Below, in pieces: positions 8,453-13,022 of a stretch of 13,022 nucleotides of DNA. Under the pieces are notes generated by a model. That model saw nothing but the letters and a program-made list of their open reading frames with translations. It had not been told where the DNA came from and ran no database searches. The position numbers and the translations under genes are program-made. The DNA lies in the NCBI GenBank assembly GCA_964648465.1, contig CAZYMU010000051.1, forward strand, positions 1-13,022. The letters run 5' to 3'. Source of the DNA: Aminicenans sp964648465 (GTDB lineage Bacteria; Acidobacteriota; Aminicenantia; Aminicenantales; Aminicenantaceae). The first letter of the stretch is position 1; every line of letters begins with the position of its first letter.

Positions 8453-8470
8453 ACAAAGAGTCAACAGGAA

Positions 8471-8646
8471 TGTCGGCAATTTTTATAAATAATCCAGGTG
8501 GACGTGGATTATTCACGAGTCGAGGTTGCTGCAGATGCAAGGCACAGCACATGAAGTTGTGGTCCTTCACCACGAATGTGCTGTAACGAAGCAGATGCAG
8601 TAAGATCGGCTCGCCTGTAAGGTGAAAATTGCTGATAATAGATTTA
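8471..8646 (+). repeat. Structured, MITE-like repeat with terminal inverted repeats
   Basis: The stretch folds into nested pairings: 8471-8484 with 8624-8637 (14 positions including G-T pairs), 8516-8522 with 8607-8613, 8526-8533 with 8596-8603, 8545-8551 with 8577-8583, and a tip GTGGT/ACCAC at 8559-8563 and 8569-8573. A side hairpin lies at 8488-8513 (9-bp stem AATAATCCA). Several stems keep pairing through G-T. Its right end recurs at 11991-12018, its left end at 8735-8757, and one internal arm at 36-73. There is no convincing open frame (a 38-codon ATG frame at 8470-8586 has no ribosome site). It could be a miniature transposable element, the RNA part of a lost mobile element, or a structured RNA gene. 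Orientation is arbitrary. Confidence 0.7.
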
Positions 8647-8744
8647 AATTATATTATCGATATGATAGAGGATAACCTAGTTATGAGGATTTCATCAAGA
8701 ACGATCAAATCTAGGTTTAATTGTTATGACTTATCAGCAATTTT
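8625..8744. repeat. Perfect 14-bp inverted repeat enclosing a 92-bp AT-rich core
   Basis: AAAATTGCTGATAA at 8625-8638 is exactly complementary to 8731-8744. The left arm is the right terminus of the structured repeat and the right arm is a second copy of its left terminus, so two elements may lie in tandem or one may be nested. Within the core, AACCTAG (8674-8680) pairs with CTAGGTT (8711-8717). Confidence 0.6.
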
Positions 8745-8769
8745 TATGAATAACCCACATTGGGTTATT
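8735..8769 (+). repeat. Second left-end copy of the structured repeat, with hairpin
   Basis: 8735-8757 repeats 8474-8496 (offset 261 bp) with three differences. As in the first copy it ends in a 9-bp hairpin, here AATAACCCA/TGGGTTATT (8749-8757 with 8761-8769, 3-nt loop). Arm sequence and loop differ between copies while pairing is kept. It starts 7 bp beyond the 3' end of tRNA-Cys, but no U-run follows on that strand, so it is not a classical terminator. Confidence 0.6.
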
Positions 8770-8775
8770 TAGGCT

Positions 8776-8851
8776 TGGAGGCGCGGGTCGGATTCGAACC
8801 GACGAATCGAGGTTTTGCAGACCTCTCCCTTAGCCACTTGGGTACCGCGCC
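8776..8851 (-). tRNA. tRNA-Cys (anticodon GCA)
   Basis: Complete cloverleaf on the minus strand: acceptor GGCGCGG/CCGCGCC, D stem CCC/GGG, anticodon stem GAGGT/ACCTC with loop CTGCAAA (anticodon GCA), T stem GTCGG/CCGAC with TTCGAAT loop, discriminator U (the cysteine identity base) and encoded CCA. Its 5' end lies 21 bp from the broken tRNA-Gly copy, leaving no room for its own promoter there. It probably was the second gene of a tRNA-Gly/tRNA-Cys transcript before the island inserted. Confidence 0.96.
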
Positions 8852-8872
8852 ATTCTTCCTGCTGGAATAAAT

Positions 8873-8922
8873 CTTGAGCGGACGATGGGATTTGAACCAA
8901 CGACCTTCTGCTTGGCAAGCAG
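8873..8922 (-). pseudogene. Partial tRNA-Gly (3' part only), probable attachment-site copy
   Basis: These 50 bases match 11838-11887, the 3' part of the intact tRNA-Gly, with two differences, in the same orientation and 2965 bp away. They cover the anticodon loop (TTGCCAA, GCC), variable region, T arm, acceptor 3' strand and tail. One change breaks a T-stem pair (8899) and the other turns CCA into CAA (8875). The 5' half is missing, so no acceptor or D stem can form. The bases upstream belong to the recombinase end. A 13-nt stretch (8931-8943) resembles the D arm of the neighbouring tRNA-Cys at 12 of 13 positions, perhaps by chance. Confidence 0.88.
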
Positions 8923-8946
8923 CCAAACATACTCCCTCAGCCACTC

Positions 8947-9273
8947 CTAACTCCTTAAATAAGAAGGAATTACACTATCAGGTTTAACAGCTACAGTGGC
9001 TATTTTGTCGCTCGTTTGCCATTGTAGCCCATGGGTATAATTTTGTCCAGCTAAAGAATTAACTGCTTCTCTCTTTTGTTCAGCCTGAGAGTAGAGATAC
9101 CTTTGAGTAGTAGTTATGGAAGAGTGTCCTAATAGCTCCTTGACAGTATTCAGGTCAACACCATTTCTAACTAACCTGCTTGCATAAGTGTGCCCTAGGT
9201 CATGAAAATGAAAGTCTTTAATACCTGCTTTCTTCAATGCACTCGTGACGAAATAAGGAAAAAATAGTTGACG
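8947..9273 (-). pseudogene. C-terminal fragment of a tyrosine recombinase (phage-type integrase), inactivated
   Basis: About 108 open codons match the C-terminal catalytic half of tyrosine recombinases. Numbering from the TTG at 9237: HDLGHTYAS at 12-20, ELLGHSS at 34-40 with H38, and the nucleophile Y47 in TTTQRY. The usual HxxR motif reads HDLG, so the second catalytic arginine is Gly15 (GGG codon, one base from AGG). The N-terminal DNA-binding domain and first catalytic Arg/Lys region are absent: the frame opens right at the end of the DapF-like gene (TGA at 9276-9274). The protein end lies 24 bp from the tRNA-Gly fragment, the usual place for an integrase beside its attachment site. It cannot be functional alone. 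Confidence 0.88.
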
Positions 9274-9277
9274 TCAG

Positions 9278-10084
9278 TCAGGCCCCTGTCAGCATCATAT
9301 TCTCACCTTCCTTATCTGCAATTAGAATTCCGCCAGGATTAATTATTTTTAAGGGAAAATCACATTCATCCAGTTTAGCAACAACAAAAGCTGATGCAAC
9401 AGCTCCTGTTCCGCAAGACTGGGTGATTCTTTCAACACACGCTTCATATGTTTTTATTTTGATAGTGTGCCTGTCTATTATCTCAATAAGATTAACATGC
9501 ATGTTGTTTGAGTAACCCAGCTTTGAAGTCAGTTCCTTATTGTATCTATAACTTTTTGCAACTTTTTCTGCATCAATTTCTTCCAGATTCTCTGTGAAGA
9601 GTACCAAATGAGGCAGACCGCTATAGGCAAAGTGTAGTTCCGGGTTAATACTACAAAACTGGTTTATAATGCCCAAGTTAGTCCAAATATTTCCATTTAA
9701 AAGTTGAACTGTTTTTATACCATCAAGTGTTCTTATACATGCTTTTTTGCCAATGTAATTATTCAGAAATGCGTATCTTGCAATACATCTTAAACCATTG
9801 CCGCACATGGTTTCTTCTGTTCCGTCCCTATCAAATATCCTCATCATAATATCTTCTTTACCTGTACCTGGTCTAGACAAGAATAATATGCTGTCTGGGT
9901 CAAAACCGCAGGACTTAGAAACTTCTCTCACAAAATCATTTTTGGCTTTTTCTTCTATAAGCGTTTGAAAATATTCATCAACTATAACCAATCTGTTTCC
10001 AACAGCATTCATGAATGTTAATTTTATTTTTTTAGTATCCTTCTTTGCAGCCATTTTACCATAATCAGTTATATTTAAGTTCAT
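9278..10084 (-). CDS. DapF-fold amino-acid epimerase/racemase, probably not diaminopimelate-specific
   Basis: Pyridoxal-independent two-cysteine racemase/epimerase family, like diaminopimelate epimerase. At 268 residues it is near family length. Both catalytic cysteines are in place: C94 in MCGNGLRC and C224 in SCGTGA, with GNxLVIVD at the N-terminus (N30). Residues that in DapF hold the distal end of diaminopimelate are changed: FNxDG reads FDRDG (D85), GNPH reads GLPH (L158), the later VNV-type Asn is H196, and ERG reads EAC (E214 kept, Arg replaced by A215). The usual GET before SCGTG is also altered. This suggests another amino-acid substrate, as in DapF-related histidine racemases. The tail stops at MLTGA, shorter than usual, beside the integrase fragment. 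Start: ATG at 10084, with GGGAG unusually close (1 nt). It lies 115 bp downstream of the ATP-grasp gene on the same strand. Confidence 0.85.
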   Translation of the reverse strand: MNLNITDYGKMAAKKDTKKIKLTFMNAVGNRLVIVDEYFQTLIEEKAKNDFVREVSKSCGFDPDSILFLSRPGTGKEDIMMRIFDRDGTEETMCGNGLRCIARYAFLNNYIGKKACIRTLDGIKTVQLLNGNIWTNLGIINQFCSINPELHFAYSGLPHLVLFTENLEEIDAEKVAKSYRYNKELTSKLGYSNNMHVNLIEIIDRHTIKIKTYEACVERITQSCGTGAVASAFVVAKLDECDFPLKIINPGGILIADKEGENMMLTGA

Positions 10085-10199
10085 ACTCCCTTGTTTAGGG
10101 GCGGGTTTATGTCAACATTTATCCCCTGCTATTATTTTCCCTCGCTCTATCCAAGATTTCAATATAGCTAGGGGTTTATATTTCTGGTTTGCGCATCAC
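10085..10199. other. Gap between the ATP-grasp and DapF-like genes
   Basis: 115 bp without a terminator hairpin. On the minus strand it holds a TTGACA (10114-10109) with no matching -10 box, and a short open stretch of about 20 codons (reading LAILKSWIERG) that has no start with a ribosome site. The latter could be the remnant of a lost gene. Co-transcription of the two neighbours is plausible. Confidence 0.4.
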
Positions 10200-11177
10200 T
10201 TAATGTTCATATCTCGTTACAGCTGTTTCTACTATCTCATCAAGCAGTTCTTTTTCTCCTTTGCCTTCTGCCACTGCCATAAATCCAATATAGCTATGGG
10301 GTTTTTCTTTAGGTGTACATAATAATCCGGCAAAAGTGTTTCCTTCAAGAAGAAAAGGCCCTTCCTTAGTTAGGATTGTATCTATTCTACCATAATCTTT
10401 AAAGCCAAGTTGCTTGTAAGCTTTGATTGCTAAGGACTGCATTCTTGCTGTTTCTGCTTTAGTTAATTCTGCGGGGCAGATGAATTCATCATCGTCTAGT
10501 TGCTTTTTTTCATAAGTTAGTATCTGACCGTTTTTTCTGATTTCTAATGGAGAAAGTACTCTTGCATCACCATCATTCCCTATTATTCCAACGATTATCT
10601 CCCTGCCGTCTAGAAACCTTTCAATTAGAGCAGGTTGTTTCATTGTAGTATATATTCTTTCAACAATACGTACCAGTTGATTGTAGTTTTTAACAACAGA
10701 TTCAGGAGTTATCCCACAACTTCCTCTGCCGGATAGAGGCTTGATAAAAAGAGGATAGTCAAAGGGAGGGTTCTTTTTAAAGGGCTTACAGTTTTCCTCA
10801 TTTCTTGCTACATGATAGGGTGACGTTGGTAAACCATTTATCTGCCATATCCTTTTTGCAAGTGATTTATCAGTTGCAAGAGCAATTGTAGAGCTATCAG
10901 AACCTACATAAGGAATCCTTTCTTTTTCTAGTACCTCAGCTTCAATAAGGCTTGAAACATTGAATACAAGGTCAACCTTTGCTTTTTTTAAAGAATTAAT
11001 AAAATTAGGGCCCCAATTTATTGTAACAACATCATACCTTGCTACGGTCAAAGCTTTTCTGTACTGTGCAACTTCTTTGGATGTTTCATCCACAACATTT
11101 TCTTTTCCTGCAAACTTTTCCTGTAATATAAAATTACCCCTTTTTTTATTTAATAGGCCGATTCTTAAACTTTTCAT
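10200..11177 (-). CDS. ATP-grasp ligase related to D-alanine--D-alanine ligase
   Basis: ATP-dependent carboxylate-amine ligase family; D-Ala-D-Ala ligases join two D-amino acids through an acyl phosphate. The 325 residues follow the Ddl order: VFNVSS at 71-76, PYVGSDSSTIALATDK at 89-104 (K104), GLPTSPY at 115-121, ATP-lysine K146 in FIKP, glycine-rich loop GRGSCGI at 150-156, ERFLDGREIIVG at 186-197, R264 and D266, and metal ligands E278 and N280 in LEGNT. The N-terminal Ddl signature with the first-substrate glutamate (GGxSxE) is not recognisable, and the region after EGNT (GLLCTPKEKPHSY) departs from the usual PGMT. Chemistry is probably kept but substrates changed. It is the promoter-proximal gene of a pair with the DapF-like racemase. 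There is no good ribosome site before the ATG. Confidence 0.88.
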   Translation of the reverse strand: MKSLRIGLLNKKRGNFILQEKFAGKENVVDETSKEVAQYRKALTVARYDVVTINWGPNFINSLKKAKVDLVFNVSSLIEAEVLEKERIPYVGSDSSTIALATDKSLAKRIWQINGLPTSPYHVARNEENCKPFKKNPPFDYPLFIKPLSGRGSCGITPESVVKNYNQLVRIVERIYTTMKQPALIERFLDGREIIVGIIGNDGDARVLSPLEIRKNGQILTYEKKQLDDDEFICPAELTKAETARMQSLAIKAYKQLGFKDYGRIDTILTKEGPFLLEGNTFAGLLCTPKEKPHSYIGFMAVAEGKGEKELLDEIVETAVTRYEH

Positions 11178-11193
11178 TTTTGCTGCTTACACA

Positions 11194-11218
11194 CAACTAA
11201 AAAAAACTTATTTAGTTG
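11194..11218. promoter_or_regulatory. Palindrome upstream of the ATP-grasp gene
   Basis: Perfect 8-bp inverted repeat CAACTAAA/TTTAGTTG with a 9-nt loop, 16 bp before the ATP-grasp start. It may be an operator or a leader hairpin; there is no direct evidence for either. Confidence 0.35.
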
Positions 11219-11597
11219 CTTTTAGGCTTCTCTATCATAAAATAGCAAAAAGTATATTAAACTAATATTACATATATCAACTTTACAAATACGAGGGAAA
11301 ATGAATCTTCTATGGGCTAAGAGAGAATATTGGGCATCATTTTGATTTAAAATCCTTCTTAATCACGTTTTTTATATAATACAACATTTTATCAGTAAAT
11401 TGAAATTAAAATATTACTATTTTCTTAAACCTTTGCAATTTTCTTTTACAAATCCGAGAATTAGGGATACTTGTCCATCTATTTCTCTTAGAGATTGCTG
11501 CATATAACGAACAATGTTTTAATCGATTTACCCGAAACAATACCTTAGAAAATATCTCCTTGCTTATAGCAACCTTTCCCATTTGAAACATGACAAA
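11219..11597. other. AT-rich region without a supported gene
   Basis: This holds the probable upstream region of the ATP-grasp gene (a weak -10-like TATGAT on the minus strand near 11235-11240, no good -35) and then decayed sequence. Minus-strand frames are open in patches (for example 28 codons from the ATG at 11503 to the TAG at 11417, and a 61-codon frame at 11591-11406) but show no recognised motif or ribosome site. It looks like eroded coding sequence next to the transposase remnant. Confidence 0.5.
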
Positions 11598-11756
11598 CTT
11601 GCTTTCCTTTATCTACTGCTCGGCAGTGCCACGTCCATTGTAGAAGTGGACTGCGCCTCTTGCCCTGGCACTCATATTGAGAAACAGAATGGCGTTAATG
11701 AGTCTTAATTGTGATAACCGATTATATGGGGTAGAGATTTGCCACTCATTTGCCAT
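11598..11756 (-). pseudogene. Degraded IS1380-type (DDE) transposase fragment
   Basis: A minus-strand frame contains VHFYNGRGTAEQ, then an in-frame TAG (11615-11613) exactly where the family has Trp, then IKESK. Read through the stop, this is the conserved Y-(2)-R-(3)-E-(6)-K block of IS4/IS1380-superfamily transposases, normally ending in AEQWIKEGK. Only about 35-50 codons around this block are recognisable, and the rest on both sides is lost. The stretch upstream to the ATG at 11756 stays in frame, but I do not recognise it as transposase. It lies inside the tRNA-flanked interval, 83 bp from the intact tRNA-Gly. Confidence 0.75.
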
Positions 11757-11837
11757 TTTTGGCTCAAAATAACCTAAAATAACTAAATCTGGCTAAAATG
11801 TACTCAGAGGAAAACTATTGAAAAATAAGGGGTAAGC

Positions 11838-11887
11838 CTGGAGCGGACGATGGGATTTGAACCCACGACCTTCTGCTTGGCAAGCAG
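11838..11887 (-). repeat. Direct repeat of the tRNA-Gly 3' part (second attachment-site copy)
   Basis: Matches 8873-8922 at 48 of 50 positions. The two copies bracket the recombinase fragment, racemase, ATP-grasp gene and transposase remnant. Confidence 0.85.
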
Positions 11888-11913
11888 ACGTTCTACCACT
11901 GAACTACGCCCGC
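11839..11913 (-). tRNA. tRNA-Gly (anticodon GCC)
   Basis: Complete cloverleaf: acceptor GCGGGCG/CGTCCGC, D stem GTTC/GAAC, anticodon stem TCTGC/GCAGA with loop TTGCCAA (anticodon GCC), T stem GTGGG/CCCAT with loop TTCAAAT, discriminator U and encoded CCA. Its 3' 49 bases plus one flanking base are repeated in direct orientation at 8873-8922. This makes it the probable integration target, reconstituted after insertion. Confidence 0.96.
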
Positions 11914-11949
11914 TCTTAACTACTATCTACAAATCAATACTATTGGATT

Positions 11950-11978
11950 AAGCTACCAAAAACAAAAATTTCTGTCAA
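11950..11978 (-). promoter_or_regulatory. Candidate promoter of tRNA-Gly
   Basis: Minus strand: perfect TTGACA (11978-11973), 17-bp spacer, TAGCTT (11955-11950), a weak -10. The tRNA 5' end follows 36 bp later. Confidence 0.5.
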
Positions 11979-11990
11979 TAGCACTTAAAA

Positions 11991-12018
11991 AAGGTAAAAA
12001 TTGCCGATAATAGATTTA
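11991..12018 (+). repeat. Right-end copy of the structured repeat
   Basis: 28 bases match 8619-8646 with two transitions, in the same orientation, 3372 bp away. The similarity fades on both sides. It lies outside the tRNA-flanked interval, just upstream of the tRNA-Gly promoter. Confidence 0.7.
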
Positions 12019-12066
12019 CATAATTAATAATTTACCGGGTATTCCGGATATGTTAAGGAAAATGAG

Positions 12067-12888
12067 CTATTTTGTTCTTGCCATTACTTCATCGCCAATT
12101 CTTACAGCATCTTTACAAGTGAGAACCTTTATTGTCGAAGTCTTTTTCTGGACATCAATAACGATCAGACTGCCAAAAATTTGGAGCGGAGCGCCTTTTT
12201 GAATCTCCCTATAAAGTACCAACTGCTCTCCCAGATGAATATCATCTTCCTCTCCAATATCAATTATAGCCCAATGATTACTTGCTATCTGGGCAAAATC
12301 CGTCTGCAAGAAGATTACCTGCCCTTTTAATCCTTCGCCTTTATGAGCAGGAATATCATAGCCTAAATCTTTCCCTATGAAACCTTCTTTTTCTTCAAAG
12401 GGAACTAAGTAATTTCCTTTCATAACACCACCACAAGATTTTTCGATCATAGCAGATGCCCGTTCTTCTTCCAGGTCAATTACACGGGCTCTACCCCTTT
12501 TTATGGCAAGATGTCCATAACTTTTCACATTAGGCCCTACTTCAAATATTAAAAAAAGCTGCCCAGGCTCAAGTCCGTCTTGTCTTCCCTTATTGATATA
12601 AATAATATCTCCATCACTCAGCAGATCTTTTTCATACTCCATCTCCGAGCCAATGATCTTCAAATCCGGATATTCCTTATCCAACACAAAAATAGAACAA
12701 TATAAGTCAGATTCAGAAATAAGAGGATAGAGATCCTCATTGATCAAAGCTTCTTCTGTTTTATATTCCTGCTCCTGTGAATTCTGAGAAAAAGCTGGCT
12801 GCACCACATTATTACAAAGAGAAAAAACTAATATTGCAGCTAAATAAAAAATAATCCTTTTGCTTAAATGAAGAGTAAGTTTACTCAT
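12067..12888 (-). CDS. Exported protein of unknown function with duplicated beta-rich module
   Basis: I do not recognise a specific function. The 273 residues start with a signal peptide: basic KR at 10-11, hydrophobic core about 12-25, likely cleavage after AFS at 32-34. The mature part shows a motif twice: IYINKGRQDGLEPGQLFLIF at 96-115 and AIIDIGEEDDIHLGEQLVLY at 207-226. Each is followed by a short strand pair beginning G-x-L (125-163 and 239-270) and closing with GxxMKGNYLV or VRIGDEVMA. This resembles the beta-barrel-like modules found in FlgT C-terminal domains and some LysM-associated envelope proteins, so an envelope location is likely and a flagellar role is only a possibility. Start is supported by AGAGG at 12896-12900, 7 nt upstream, and a consensus promoter. 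Confidence 0.85.
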   Translation of the reverse strand: MSKLTLHLSKRIIFYLAAILVFSLCNNVVQPAFSQNSQEQEYKTEEALINEDLYPLISESDLYCSIFVLDKEYPDLKIIGSEMEYEKDLLSDGDIIYINKGRQDGLEPGQLFLIFEVGPNVKSYGHLAIKRGRARVIDLEEERASAMIEKSCGGVMKGNYLVPFEEKEGFIGKDLGYDIPAHKGEGLKGQVIFLQTDFAQIASNHWAIIDIGEEDDIHLGEQLVLYREIQKGAPLQIFGSLIVIDVQKKTSTIKVLTCKDAVRIGDEVMARTK

Positions 12889-12922
12889 TTTAGCACCTCT
12901 TGCCTGAATTTAATCTTTTCTT

Positions 12923-12951
12923 ATTATATTTAGTCGAATTTAGTCTGTCAA
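12923..12951 (-). promoter_or_regulatory. Perfect consensus sigma-70 promoter of the exported-protein gene
   Basis: Minus strand: TTGACA (12951-12946), 17-bp spacer, TATAAT (12928-12923), all 12 positions matching. The leader would be about 28 nt. Confidence 0.85.
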
Positions 12952-12980
12952 TAAGTAAAACACTCCATTGTGGTAACAAA

Positions 12981-13020
12981 GCAAAAGTGTCCCCATCAAC
13001 TGCAATGCTAAAATGTCCCC
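12981..13020. mobile_element. Possible end of an insertion sequence running off the window
   Basis: Two direct repeats of 14 nt (12981-12994 and 13007-13020, 12 of 14 identical) each end in TGTCCCC, 26 bp apart. Arrays of TGTCCCC-type repeats are seen at the ends of some insertion sequences, for example in IS21- or IS481-like groups. No transposase sequence is inside the window, so the identity is a guess. Confidence 0.35.
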
Positions 13021-13022
13021 TT

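Noticed and set aside
8393..8479. N-terminal extension of the Yip1-like protein to 8479
   Set aside because: It covers a strong promoter and reaches into the structured repeat, and the family-like N-terminus begins at 8392.
8470..8586. 38-codon ATG frame across the structured repeat, with a related SAIF(I/M)NNP reading at the second left-end copy
   Set aside because: No ribosome site, and the sequence is explained by inverted repeats. The shared peptide follows from the repeat having an offset divisible by three.
8749..8769. Hairpin just downstream of tRNA-Cys as an intrinsic terminator
   Set aside because: The strand transcribed from tRNA-Cys has CATAAAAA after the stem rather than a U-run. 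It is better explained as part of the repeat end.
8471..8769. CRISPR-like array
   Set aside because: The repeats are few, unequal and inverted as well as direct; there are no regular spacers and no cas genes.
11301..11345. 14-codon plus-strand frame after a GAGGG ribosome-like site
   Set aside because: Too short, no promoter or downstream gene on that strand, and no stem-loops to suggest a leader peptide.
11406..11591. 61-codon minus-strand frame
   Set aside because: No recognised motif, no ribosome site, low-complexity basic composition; it directly follows the transposase relic and looks like eroded sequence.

Overview
The window looks like a chromosomal segment of an AT-rich, probably anaerobic bacterium. 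Several features point to a bacterial genome: consensus-like -35/-10 promoters with 17-bp spacers, strong Shine-Dalgarno sites, tRNA genes with encoded CCA, and a two-subunit NAD-linked type 1B dihydroorotate dehydrogenase (pyrK-pyrD). That enzyme type is typical of Firmicutes and many uncultured anaerobic phyla. I cannot name the lineage.

Core metabolism (1-8470). On the minus strand, a class I/II aminotransferase (5098-3902), pyruvate phosphate dikinase (3848-1131) and a histone-deacetylase-family hydrolase (1037-81) lie head to tail with short gaps and form a probable operon. Its promoter (5136-5164) sits back to back with a candidate promoter for the plus-strand pyrimidine genes pyrK-pyrD-pyrF (5227-7790). 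These give NAD-linked dihydroorotate oxidation followed by OMP decarboxylation. A Yip1-like membrane protein gene (8392-7796) converges on pyrF and has its own strong promoter.

Repeat and tRNA zone (8471-8945). Upstream of the Yip1-like gene is a roughly 170-bp element made almost wholly of nested inverted repeats with terminal inverted repeats. Pieces of the same family recur at 36-73 (inverted), 8731-8757 and 11991-12018. Next come tRNA-Cys and a broken tRNA-Gly consisting of the 3' part only.

Island (about 8873-11887). A 50-nt 3' segment of tRNA-Gly is present twice in direct orientation, 2965 bp apart: once as the broken copy and once inside the intact tRNA-Gly at 11839-11913. Between the copies are a truncated tyrosine recombinase that has lost a catalytic Arg, a DapF-fold epimerase/racemase, a D-Ala-D-Ala-ligase-like ATP-grasp enzyme, and a degraded IS1380-type transposase. 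This is the layout of an element integrated at the 3' end of a tRNA gene and now decayed. The DapF homologue keeps both catalytic cysteines but has replaced the residues that hold the distal half of diaminopimelate. Racemase plus ligase may therefore be a small pathway that joins a D-amino acid to something else. This is the most interesting content of the window.

Right edge (11914-13022). Outside the island are a promoter for tRNA-Gly and a secreted protein of unknown function with a duplicated beta-rich module, driven by a perfect consensus promoter. At the extreme edge is a pair of TGTCCCC repeats that resembles the end of an insertion sequence continuing outside the window.
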